Assembly: GCA_030737875.1 (NCBI GenBank)
Contig: CM060915.1
Coordinates: 565,362,577 to 565,426,576 of the forward strand
Source of the DNA: Allium sativum
Taxonomy: Eukaryota; Streptophyta; Magnoliopsida; Asparagales; Amaryllidaceae
Length of the DNA: 64,000 nt
Direction of reading: 5' to 3'
Below the pieces are notes generated by a model that saw nothing but the letters and a program-made list of their open reading frames with translations, was not told the origin of the DNA and did no database searches. How positions within the stretch are numbered: the first letter of the stretch is position 1; each line of letters opens with the position of its first letter. The position numbers and the translations under genes were made by a program. Shown here in pieces: positions 1-9,509 of this stretch.

Positions 1-713
1 TCTCTAATTAAGAGATATGATTCCTTTGTTGACTTGATTGGCTTTAGGTTGCTTGAATTGCTTTAGGCTTTAGAACTTTCTTCCTAATTCTCTCTCTAGT
101 TGGCGGCTACTCTTAGTCGTTCCCCTGCAACATGGCGGCTATGTTCTTAATTTTGAATGAATAGATTAGGGTTTAGTCTAGGGTTGTTTATATAGAGGTT
201 AGGAACTGATTAGGACCATTGATGTTGCTTGGATTGATCGTAGCCATTCATTCGCAAGAGAGGCCAATTAAAACTTGCCACCTAGCCCTAATGACAAAGC
301 AGACCACAGAAATTCGACCAAACACAGACCTGGCCAGCCAGGTTGACTGGGCTCGACCAGGTCGACACCCCTGTCGACAGGGCTGTCGACAGCCCTGTCG
401 ACATGGGTAGCCCAGGTCGACAACCCAGTCGACCTGGGTGGCCCAGGCGGGTGTTCTTCCACCCTGGCCCATTGGGCCCCACTTCGGAATATTTAATTAT
501 TTAATTCTGTTTGAATTTTAAACTTAATTTAAAAACTTCCGAAGGCCATATCTTCTTCATACGGACTCCGTTTTTCGAAAACTCGGACTCTATTTCGCGT
601 ATTTTTCCGAGACGAACGCAATGGCGTATCCCGTTTCCCTTAGTTCTTTGATTTGAAATTAATTATACTTTAATTTGTAAATTTCACAGTTATAGAATTC
701 ACGGGGTGTTACA
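1..713 (-). repeat. 3' LTR of A1 (window-truncated; U3 and start of R)
   Basis: On the minus strand it begins TGTAACACCCCGTG at 713. A TATA-like CTATATAAA lies at 187-195 and six GTCGAC palindromes at 361-433. Everything matches 6911-7623 of the other LTR. Confidence 0.95.
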
Positions 714-749
714 TTCTCCCCCACTTAAAAGGATTTCGTCCCCGAAATC
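714..749 (-). other. Polypurine tract of A1 with adjoining hairpin
   Basis: Read on the minus strand, 727-714 is TAAGTGGGGGAGAA directly before the 3' LTR, the usual plus-strand primer. Just upstream, 732-749 forms a perfect 7-bp stem GATTTCG/CGAAATC around loop GGGA (element sense). Confidence 0.85.
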
Positions 750-1299
750 TTCAAGTTAGGAGGAATGTATATCCTAACATCCAATCATCCATCTACTCAT
801 CCATCAAATACGAGTATCCATTGTCCTTAAAAGACTTCTAATGCTTCATGATCATATGCGAAGTGTGTGTGTTCATGAACTTATCTAATGCAAAATCAGG
901 CGGTCTACTGATTCAGTCGACCTCCTTAATGCGAATTATGTAAGTGCCATGAATCCATTATGTATGCAAATTTTCCTATTCATGATTCTACATGAGTGCA
1001 CAATCATTCAATACAAATGCAACATCCATATGCCAACACATTACAATTCAACCATATACGAATGCAAACATATATGCATATGCAATATGAAGTGACTGAG
1101 CCGATCTAAAACCTAGATTGTGTGTGTATATGCAACCACGAGCAACCACTAGCAATCACTTGCAACCACTTGCAACCATCATACATAACATGTTTCAATT
1201 ACATGTTTTCATCCAAAAGGGTTTCTACCTAAAAGATAAGGTCGAGGAAATATACCTAAAAAGATAGATAAAAGCGCAACTTAAGGAAAAAGAAAGATC

Positions 1300-1640
1300 A
1301 AGGACGTACCCTCGAATAGAAAAGGGTATGCAGTGCGTATTCTAGCTTCAGTTTCCCAAGTCGCGTCTCCCTCGGCGCCGCTCCACTGGACTTTGACGAG
1401 TTTGACTTCGCGGTTGCGTAGCTTCTTCACTTACGTTCCTAGTATGCGGGTTGGAACCTTTCTTATGGTTGCTTCGTGTTCCACTTCGGCTTCTTCGAGT
1501 ATATTTGGCTCTACCACTTCAGCAGACTCATGTAGACATTTTCGTAGATGTGAAACGTGAAAAACGTTGTGGACTCCAGCCAATTTTCGGGTAGCTCTAA
1601 TCTATAGGTCATTTTCCAAATTGTTCCTATCTAAAGGTAT
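1300..1640 (-). pseudogene. Integrase C-terminal / chromodomain-like tail of A1
   Basis: Minus-strand translation, partly frameshifted, matches the tail of the A2 integrase: an HVSHLRKCLH block, then a VVEP-ILEE stretch, a KKLRNREVK block and a WETEA-RYPFLF-like end typical of the group II chromodomain-like tail of Tekay-type chromoviruses. One in-frame stop lies before KKLRN, and the start is shifted near 1600. It follows the pol deletion, so the catalytic core is absent. Family assignment rests on remembered motif order, not a search. Confidence 0.75.
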
Positions 1641-2440
1641 AGTCGAATGATAGAAGCAAGTAAAAACTTTGTGCCCATTAGGCAATGTCAAAACTGGAAA
1701 TCTATGCCACATATATATTGATTAGGAGAAAAACTCTCTAAGCATCAGCCCCGAAGACCGAAATCAACATCAGACTGACACCCAAAGAATTACTCAACCC
1801 AACCACCATATATGATTCTAGGAAATTAAGCATGATGGACTCCTTTTAGGTCACAAGGGAGTCCCTTCCTAAGGCCAACCCATATCCTATAAAACCCAAA
1901 AAGTTTGGTCAATCCAACGAACACCCTCAAGCCCCAACCTGTGTTACTAACAGATGAGTCATACTCCCTATGGGGTTTGTGACAGAAATGGGATTGAGAA
2001 TGGGACCGAGAGACTAAACAGAAAAGATAGCATGCAAGTAAGCTCTACAGGAAGAGAGGGATCAAGGATATACTCTTAAGAAGAGATATGATGCACGAAT
2101 CTAGTCTTCAATCTTCTAAGTCGCATTTCCTTGAGCTTAACTCCATTATGCTTTGTCTGTCTTTAACTTCACAATTTCGTAGTTTCTTAATCCTTGTTTC
2201 CAAAATATGAGTTGGAACCTATTTCACTATTGCCTCTCGTTCCTCTTTCACTTACTCTACTTCTAGTATACTCGGCTCAAACATAACGGCGTACTCATGG
2301 TTTCACGCAAGCTCTCCAAAATTCACTAGTGAATTTTAGATCTCGTCCACTTACTATCAGGTATTCCACGTGGCAGAACTATCTCTTGGAAATAAATGCC
2401 AGCTATGTTGCCAAATGTACTTACTAAGGTGATTCTCCAC
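1641..2440 (-). pseudogene. Second, heavily decayed integrase-tail segment and pol deletion scar
   Basis: From about 2425 down to 1870 the minus strand aligns by eye with 11925-12434 of A2. Its translation (several stops) contains EPSILE, then HILETRIKKLRN and a KC-DLED stretch, resembling a degenerate duplicate of the integrase tail. From about 1870 to 1640 the two elements differ: A1 lacks the integrase core and instead carries about 230 bp that includes a motif shared with C and D LTRs (1741-1790, TTCGGTCTTCGGGG in element sense). RT palm, RNase H and integrase core are therefore missing. Confidence 0.65.
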
Positions 2441-2447
2441 AACTCAT

Positions 2448-3227
2448 TCATAAGCGAAATGAACCTTCTGCCTTAGTGGCGAACACTACTGGAGCGCCCC
2501 ATTCTGAAATGCTCCTCCTAATGAACCCCTTCTCTAGAAGCTCTTTAATCTGTTTACTGAGCTCTTTTCTTTCTCGTGGAGCCATGTGTCTAACGGGCAA
2601 CGCAACGGGCTTTGCATTATCCACAAGATATATGCGGAAGTCTATCTCCCGCTTCGGAGGCAAGCCCTTCACCTCTTCGAAGACATCCGGATATTCCCGG
2701 ACCACTCTAACTGATTGCAAATTTTCAACAGAGGCATCTAGCGATTCAAGATAACTAAGCATAACCGCATACGAGGGATTACAAGAAATTTCCAAAGTAT
2801 TACCGAGCTGGGTTAGGAGCCTAACAACCCTTTTCTCACAATCAAGGATGGCCCCATTACTGGATAGCCAATCCATACCCAAAATCAAACCATACCCCGA
2901 AAAGCCCAAAACAAAGGCACTACATTGAAATTCTACACTTAGAATAGAAATTTTCAAATCCAAACAGATCATAGACAAATGAGCTGGGCCCCCAATTGGG
3001 TTTGAAACAATTAAGGGGTCCTCTACCATACTAGTTTTTAGGTGCAGAGATTCTACTAAAGCAGACGAGATAAAGGAATGTGATGCGCCAGAATCAAATA
3101 AAGTGCGAACGGGGTGATCATAAAGATAAACTACACTTTCTACAGAAGTGTTTGTACCTCGCTGTTGCAAAGGTGGCGCTTCCAGCACATGAACCTGTGC
3201 CCCTGGAGTGGATCTAGACCCCTGCCC
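2448..3227 (-). pseudogene. Protease and N-terminal RT remnant of A1
   Basis: This frame is continuous with gag apart from one TAG at 3228-3230. The retropepsin active site is intact as FDSGASHSF (Asp 32 counted from 3188), followed by a YGLILGMDWL flap-side motif. The region then runs into the start of RT: YPDVFEEVKGLPP, then [20 protein letters not shown] and a WGAPVVF motif. It stops at 2448 just after SFRL, where A2 continues CVDYRELN, so the break is a deletion junction rather than a domain end. The palm with the catalytic aspartates is absent. Confidence 0.9.
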
Positions 3228-4154
3228 CTACCCTCGTTTCTTTGGGCAGTCCTTAGCTCTGTGGCCTGTCTGACCGCAAGAAAAGCACCCACCATTCTCC
3301 TTGGCCTTCTTTTTCCGGCAGTCCTTTACTAAGTGCCCTACTTTGCCACAGAAATTACACGTCCTCTTCTCTTTGTTGCCTTCCCCGCTTTTCTTAAAGT
3401 CTGTCTTCTTAGGCTGCAAACCCTCTTTCTTCCCTTGAGAGCTTTCTGCCTTTGTCTCCTTCTTGCCCTTATCCTCTTCATTCAGCAATGCCATTTGCAC
3501 CAATCTTTCATACGTGGCTCCCATGGGTATATGGGTCATGGCCAAACTGTGTAATGGCTCATTCAACCCTTTGACGAAACGGAGAGCCTTCTTGTGCGGG
3601 GTGTTGACTAGGTCAAGCCCAAACCTAGCCAGCTCATCAAACTGATTCACATACTCTCTAACAGTCTTGTCTCCTTGCTTAAGAAATAAGAATTTCTCCA
3701 ACTGCAAACTTCTTTCCGCATCTGAGAGAAATTTGGTCTCAAACCTTGCCCTAAAGTCCTCCCATGTCTCCACTGGTCTTTCAGCATTAGTGACTTCCCA
3801 CCAGTAGGAAGCCTCGCCCTTCAATAGCCACACTGCCAACTGTACTTTTTGTCTGTCCTCTACCTCAAAGATGATGAATAGATCCTCAGTTTCCTTCAGC
3901 CAATTTCTAGCTGCTACGAAGGACTCAGTTCCATGGAAATCCCTTCCTCCCATAGCTTTAAAATCCTTACATATCTTAGCAAAACCGTTTCCTCGCGGAG
4001 GAGGTGGAGGAAGAGGTGCTGCTGCAACTGGATGATTTCCTGCAGCTGGGGGAGGAGGAACGGTAGGACCTGGCTGAGTGGCCCTTGCTTCTAAGAACCG
4101 TCTAAACCAACCAGGTATTGGTACCCCTTCCGGCAAGTTAAGATCTTCGGACAT
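3228..4154 (-). CDS. gag: Gag (nucleocapsid/capsid) of A1
   Basis: 308 residues. Gag packages element RNA into cytoplasmic particles. A proline-rich linker (about residues 31-55) follows the N-terminus. The retrotransposon Gag domain spans about 58-230, with the RNWLKETEDLF and AVWLLKGEASYWW blocks. Two CCHC zinc knuckles (CX2CX4HX4C) lie at about 266-279 and 290-303, within Lys-rich sequence. The ATG chosen lies about 175 nt downstream of the primer-binding site and aligns with the A2 start (MADRF... versus MSEDL...). The frame ends at TAG; beyond it the same frame continues into protease. A2 has no stop here and is Gln-rich, so CAG-to-TAG decay is the simplest reading; readthrough is an alternative. 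Confidence 0.93.
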   Translation of the reverse strand: MSEDLNLPEGVPIPGWFRRFLEARATQPGPTVPPPPAAGNHPVAAAPLPPPPPRGNGFAKICKDFKAMGGRDFHGTESFVAARNWLKETEDLFIIFEVEDRQKVQLAVWLLKGEASYWWEVTNAERPVETWEDFRARFETKFLSDAERSLQLEKFLFLKQGDKTVREYVNQFDELARFGLDLVNTPHKKALRFVKGLNEPLHSLAMTHIPMGATYERLVQMALLNEEDKGKKETKAESSQGKKEGLQPKKTDFKKSGEGNKEKRTCNFCGKVGHLVKDCRKKKAKENGGCFSCGQTGHRAKDCPKKRG

Positions 4155-4343
4155 GCTGAAACAAAAAAGATAGGTTCAAAACGAAGGATAAGAGATAGTA
4201 CCTATGGCTTTGGGGAGTGGACTTTGCCTTTTTAAAATAAAATAATATATTTTCTTTTAAAAACGCTTCTTTAAATTTCCTTTTTAAAAATAAATTTTCA
4301 AAACCTTTTATCTTATCTGGTAAACCTATGCTCTGATACCAAG
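4155..4343 (-). other. A1 leader and primer-binding site
   Basis: The minus-strand TGGTATCAGAGC at 4341-4330 complements the 3' end of plant initiator Met tRNA. It lies two bases from the LTR end. The untranslated leader runs from there to the gag ATG at 4154. Confidence 0.92.
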
Positions 4344-6172
4344 TGAAACACCCCACCTCCGTTAGGGTCACTCTCAAAGGGAATGCCCTAATTTTGGTGG
4401 AGGTTTATAAGTACAAGTCACAGATATACAAGACAGATATAAGAACACATATTTGTAAACAGCGGAAGAACAACAAACTTTATTTCATAAAGTCAAATAC
4501 GTGTTACAACAACATCCTTTCCAAAAAACATAACATAACACTTTCATAATCTGTCTTGAGTACATTATTTAAAGAAGCGTAAATAAAACATAGATAAACT
4601 GCAAAAGCCCCATAGTGGATTGTCCAAAGCCATAGTTCAAAACAGGAAAGTCCAAGCAATACATTTCTCTTCTTCAAGCTGGATGTTGAGGTTGGTCAAG
4701 CTGCTGTGTTCCCTCCCTGAGGACCTGGGGGGGGGGGGAACGGAAGAAAGAAGACGAAAGAAAAATAGAGTCAGACATAAAGCCTGAGTAAGTCTAGTAC
4801 TATTTTGTCTATGAATAAAGAACTGGGTATGATAAGTATAAACAAGAAGTGGGCAAGCATTATAACTTGGTTAAGTTGTCTAGGGTCGAATATACTATCG
4901 TACCCCCTGTCAATCTCTGAACCCATATAAACTAGTTCCCAACGGGCACCCCAAAATCAGGGCGATGTGATCCATTCAATGATGATCGGCTCCTACTCGC
5001 ATAGTTACATGTGTCTTACGGCCCCCGATGTTGTAGTTACCTATGCTGGTCCCACCATGGGGTGTATCAAGTCCCATAGTGGCAACCCGACACAACCTTA
5101 GAGTGCACAGGTATGCTACTGGTGTCCAGTGCCTTATTTTTCTGCGCCGGAGTGTGTGCACGCCCGCACTCCGTTAGAACCTACACTGCTACACCACCGC
5201 CGTCGATTTGACCTCTTACAATCAGCCCAGTAACCGTGCCCCACCCTGCCTAGTTTCAGGGTATCCTGATACACCTTTTAGGGTTACTGCTGAAAAGGGT
5301 CCCCCGTTACTAGGTTTTCTATCTCTAGCCAACATGCTAAGTTGGTTAAGTGTTTTCTAACCTAACCCCACCAGTCCGTTTAGTTTAGCATGTTCCATTT
5401 TGATTAAGTCTTTAGTTCACTTAATCCTAACAATCCTGACTCAGCCTTAATTGTCTTATTAAGGCCCTGACCTCTCACATTAGACAGGTATTGTTGTGGC
5501 TGCCTGTTGCCGGTTGGTTCCGGGCAGTCTTACGCCAAAACTCAGTCTAACCTCGGGTCCTTGCTGGGCTCCATGTTTAACCTCCCACATTGGATAGGTA
5601 TTGTTGTGACTACTGGACAGCCGGGCGGTTCCGGGCAGGTTTACATCACAACTCAATCCAACCTCGAGTTAAACACATCGTATGTTCTACATTTACATAT
5701 TTTTTTGTCTTTCTTCTTTATTGATATGTAAATATTTGCGGCCCATTATTAAGTTAATGGTGTAAAGGTTACACCATTCATGGGCCCAACCCATACTTGA
5801 ATTTGGGCCCTTCTATTTCATATTTTCATTCATTCGTTAATTAATTTTAACCCAACGTTATTTTCCCCTGTTTTACACGTCCGTTTATATATTGGGCTTA
5901 GCCTTTTTAAAGCCCAATTTAGCCATGCGAAAGGGGAGGCTTAAAGCGTGATATACAAAGAGGGGAATGTGAGCGCATGAACTTGCAATATGACGTTGGA
6001 AACACAAAATAGAAACTAGTGTACTTGCATAGTGATAACATATACTTTGGTCATAAAGCATAGGTGACATGAATCAAAACATGTGAACTTGTAGTCGAGA
6101 TAAGAATCTAAATTGGGTATCATTATTGACACATAGTCATAGCTACAACATGAACCTATACTTTTATTTATG

Positions 6173-6368
6173 CATAATGTCAAACATAAGCATGGCATAA
6201 ATATTTCTAACATAAGCATGGCATACTGTCAAACATAAGCATGGCATAAATATTTCTAACATAAGCATGGCATAAACATAAGCATGGCATAAATATTGTA
6301 AGCATGGCATAATGTCAAACATAAGCATGGCATAAATATTTCTAACATAAGCATGGCATAAATATTCC
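6173..6368 (-). repeat. Short tandem repeat in A1 LTR
   Basis: About seven copies of CATAAGCATGGCATAA with variable spacers, unit about 25 bp. Partly degenerate. Confidence 0.85.
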
Positions 6369-7096
6369 TAATCATGGTGTTTGCTTTAAACTTGCAAAAA
6401 GGGATTTTTGAGTCTAACCTAGCCATGTCTCACATATGTCATCATATAATCCTTTTAAACAAGATAGACTTAATCATGGATTTCAATTATGCCAAATATC
6501 ATTCATAGCCTAGCCATATTCATAAGTTTTGCAAAAGCATGACTTAATACATGGATTATGGTGTCAAAATTCCAACATAGTTTCATATGAACTATAACAA
6601 CCAAACTTGTTTCAATTACTTGCAAAATGATTTATGCACAAAAATATACATCATGATGGCATAATAACAAAGCCCCAAACTTGCATGAATTTCAATCAAC
6701 TACATACATGTAGCTTCGACATAGATTACATAATTTGCGCAATATTCCAAACGTATACTTGCATAGAACTACCGCATGTAGTTCTTTATAATGAATAACA
6801 TAATTTTGCACAAATATGAATTACTTTATTATCCCAATTCAAGCATACAAATCAATACAGTTGTTTATTCATACCAAAGTAATACTCTACTTACAATGGT
6901 TGCGGCGAATTCTCTAATTAAGAGATATGATTCCTTTGTTGAATTGATTGGCTTTAGGTTGCTTGAATTGCTTTAGGCTTTAGAACTTTCATCCTAATTC
7001 TCTCTCTAGTTGGCGGCTACTCTTAGTCGTTCCCCAGCAACATGGCGGCTATGTTCTTAATTTTGAATGAATAGATTAGGGTTTAGTCTAGGGTTG

Positions 7097-7105
7097 TTTA
7101 TATAG
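7097..7105 (-). promoter_or_regulatory. TATA box of A1 5' LTR
   Basis: CTATATAAA on the minus strand, followed by an AACAACCCTAGAC leader-like sequence. The same position in the left LTR is 187-195. TATA boxes occur at matching places in A2 and A3. Confidence 0.7.
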
Positions 7106-7270
7106 AGGTTAGGAACTGATTAGGACCATTGATGTTGCTTGGATTGATCGTAGCCATTCATTCGCAAGAGAGGCCAATTAAAACTTGCCACCTAGCCCTA
7201 ATGACAAAGCAGACCACAGAAATTCGACCAAACACAGACCTGGCCAGCCAGGTTGACTGGGCTCGACCAG

Positions 7271-7343
7271 GTCGACATCCCTGTCGACAGGGCTGTCGAC
7301 AGCCCTGTCGACATGGGTAGCCCAGGTCGACAGCCCAGTCGAC
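7271..7343. promoter_or_regulatory. Cluster of six GTCGAC palindromes in U3
   Basis: GTCGAC occurs six times in 73 bp, embedded in CCCTGTCGACAGGG-type larger palindromes, about 165-240 bp upstream of the TATA box. The left LTR has the same cluster at 361-433 and A3 has six at 19513-19586; A2 has two (14411, 14430). No binding factor can be named. Confidence 0.7.
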
Positions 7344-7670
7344 CTGGGTGGCCCAGGCGGGTGTTCTTCCACCCTGGCCCATTGGGCCCCACTTCGAAAT
7401 ATTTAATTATTTAATTCTGTTTGAATTTTAATCTTAATTTAAAAACTTCCGAAGGCCATATCTTCTTCATACGGACTCCGTTTTTCGAAAACTCGGACTC
7501 TATTTCGCGTATTTTTCCGAGACGAACGCAATGGCGTATCCCGTTTCCCTTAGTTCTTTGATTTGAAATTAATTATACTTTAATTTGTAAATTTCACAGT
7601 TATAGAATTCACGGGGTGTTACATAAGCCCTTTTCTATTTTCTTTCTTTGAACTCTAAAGTTAAATGAAT

Positions 7671-7850
7671 GATGCAAGTTTGGGGTTGATCATTATATGC
7701 AAGTTTGGTTGATCATTATATGGAAGTTTGGTTGGTCATTATATGCAAGTTTGGTTGATCATTATATGCAAATTTGGTTGATCATTATATGCAAGTTTGG
7801 ATGATCATTATGCAAGTTGGTTTAATCATTATGCATGACACATGTTGCAA
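7671..7850 (+). repeat. 23-bp tandem repeat in A2 5' LTR
   Basis: Unit GATCATTATATGCAAGTTTGG plus two bases, about seven copies, degenerate at the end. The same array is in the 3' LTR at about 15024-15200. Confidence 0.88.
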
Positions 7851-8368
7851 TGTTATGCAAGTTTGGGTTGATCATGTTATCATGTTATGCAAGTTAAACT
7901 TGAGGTTTTGAGCATAAATCTCCAAGCTTTATATTAAAGGTTGCATTTTGGCAACATGAATGTTATCATATCCCTTGTGATAACTTGCATGTGAGGCAAA
8001 ATGCGAACTTCTAGCAACTTCTACATGTTATTTATCACCATGTATCACTCATATGCTAAGTTTGGTTTTATGCATGCTTTTGAAGCCTAATAATGCAATA
8101 TGCAAGTATATGAACATATGTACATTTCATATGCCACCATGTTAAACTTGTGGCTTCAACACCTTTATGTCATGGTTATGCCAAGTTCCCTATTTTATCC
8201 TTTATGCGTTGTTGCGATTATGTAAACGATGGGATTACATTGGGGTTGGGTAACATAATGACATGAACATGATTTTTGTAACATGACGTGATATGTTAAC
8301 TTGTAATTATGTTTTGGAAACATAATGGACATGACACTTAGAAAATATGAGTGTGGCCAACTCGAGGT

Positions 8369-8550
8369 TGGGTTGAGTTTGTAGCATAAATCTACCCTGA
8401 CCCGCCTGGCTTAACTAGTGGCTACAAACAATAGGACCCAATGTGAGAAGTTGGTCATGTTGTGCTCGAACCCGAGGTTAGACCTAGTTGTGGTGTAAAG
8501 CTACCCGGACCCGCCCGGCTTAACTAGTAACCACAACAAAGTCTAATGTG
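8369..8550 (+). repeat. Two-copy hairpin repeat in A2 LTR
   Basis: Two related copies, about 110 bp apart, each closed by an inverted repeat: TTTGTAGC (8378) with GCTACAAA (8421), and GTTGTGGT (8487) with ACCACAAC (8530). Equivalent pairs lie at about 15720-15895 in the 3' LTR, 18050-18220 in A3 and 5485-5680 in A1. Confidence 0.8.
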
Positions 8551-9317
8551 AGAGGTTAAAGCGCATTAAGTTAATTAATGCCTCCTGATTAGGGTTAAGT
8601 CATGGTCCACTTAACACTTAACCAATTTGGGCTTGATGGATTAATCGAGGTTAAGTCAGGAGCCTTGGGTACTCTTAACCGATTTAATCCATGTTTGGAT
8701 CGGATTAACCACATTTAACCCGTTAAGAAACCCTAGTTGCGTGGTCCTTTTCAGCAGTAACCTTCTAGATGTATCATAAGACCCTAGGACTAGGCTAGGG
8801 TGGGGCACGATTACTAGGCTGATTGTAAGAGACCAAAAGAGACGGCTGAATGATGCCCCGGTTGTTCAGGCGGACCATGGTCGTGCACATCAAGTCCGGA
8901 GTTGAACACGGGCAACGGTAGGTTTGGACTCTACATCATGGTATGGTGTCAGAGGGTTACACCGTAGGGCCAGATACACCCTAGGGTGGACCCTGCACAG
9001 TCAAATACATTACATGATTAAGCCGCATGACACCGACACTTGACGAGTTAGGCTTATAGGGAGCCGATCGACTAGACTGTGTAGTTGGACCTTGATTTAG
9101 GTCACCTCATTATATTGGGCCAAGCTTGGGCCAAGGGATCAATTCTTGTAGTAACTTAACTATGGTTTTGAAATTCTAGTTTTATCCGCTGCTTTACTAC
9201 TCTATGTTACTTATATATTCTGTCTTGTGATATTTGCATGCATGTTTACCTTGTTTAAATGCCCCTCCGAAGCTAGTGTGCTTGCAAGAGTCACCCTGGC
9301 GGAGGTGGGGTGTTACA

Positions 9318-9509
9318 TTTGGTATCAGAGCCAGGTTTACAAGATTTAAGCAAAAGTGTTTTTGAAACTTACCTTTTGAAAAACTATTTTCAAAACCAAT
9401 TAAGTATTTTCCAAGAAAAGTCTAGTTGTTTTAAAAAGGCTATTCCCCAAAAGCCATAGCACTATCCTTCGTTTCTTCGTTCTGAATCTATCTTTTTCTT
9501 CGTTTTAGT
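9318..9509 (+). other. A2 primer-binding site and gag leader
   Basis: TGGTATCAGAGC at 9320-9331, two bases after the LTR, matches the initiator Met tRNA primer of plant retrotransposons. The remaining leader to the ATG at 9510 has no recognisable feature. Confidence 0.93.

Larger units (their letters stand above)
1..7623 (-). mobile_element. A1: Ty3/Gypsy chromovirus-like retrotransposon, decayed, minus strand
   Basis: Two copies of one LTR flank a gag-pol remnant read on the minus strand. The left copy is cut by the window edge. Order on the minus strand: 5' LTR (7623-4344), tRNA-iMet primer site, gag, amber stop, protease, start of RT, a large pol deletion, two integrase-tail remnants, polypurine tract, 3' LTR (713-1). 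The visible 713 bp of the left LTR align to 6911-7623 without indels and with 7 substitutions by eye, about 1%, so insertion is recent relative to C2. The right end abuts sequence matching 14977 onward, so A1 sits inside the 5' LTR of A2; the target duplication would be TAAGC (7624-7628), with the other copy off-window. Confidence 0.93.
4344..7623 (-). repeat. 5' LTR of A1 (3.28 kb)
   Basis: Begins TGTAACACCCC at 7623 (minus) and ends GGGGTGTTTCA at 4344, where the usual TGTTACA has changed. U3 is about 530 bp, up to the TATA-like CTATATAAA at 7105-7097. A consensus-like splice donor ATT|GTAAGT (minus strand, about 6900-6892) and a pyrimidine tract ending CAG|G (about 4741-4722) suggest an intron inside R-U5. 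About 5485-5680 holds two related copies of a hairpin-forming repeat. No protein is encoded. Confidence 0.9.
7624..9317 (+). repeat. 5' LTR of A2 (right-hand portion)
   Basis: Aligns with 14977-20720 after removing A3. It starts at the point matching the putative splice donor ATTG|TAAGC, where A1 inserted. It lacks sequence equivalent to about 20117-20550, including the CAGTC hairpin and the pyrimidine tract/CAG acceptor. It ends GGAGGTGGGGTGTTACA at 9317. Confidence 0.93.

Noticed and set aside
1333..1560. Plus-strand 75-codon frame
   Set aside because: Antisense shadow of the A1 integrase tail.
4727..4738. Runs of G at 4727-4738 and 16637-16648 as possible G-quadruplexes
   Set aside because: Single homopolymer runs equal to the C-rich tract before the putative splice acceptor; no four-tract pattern.
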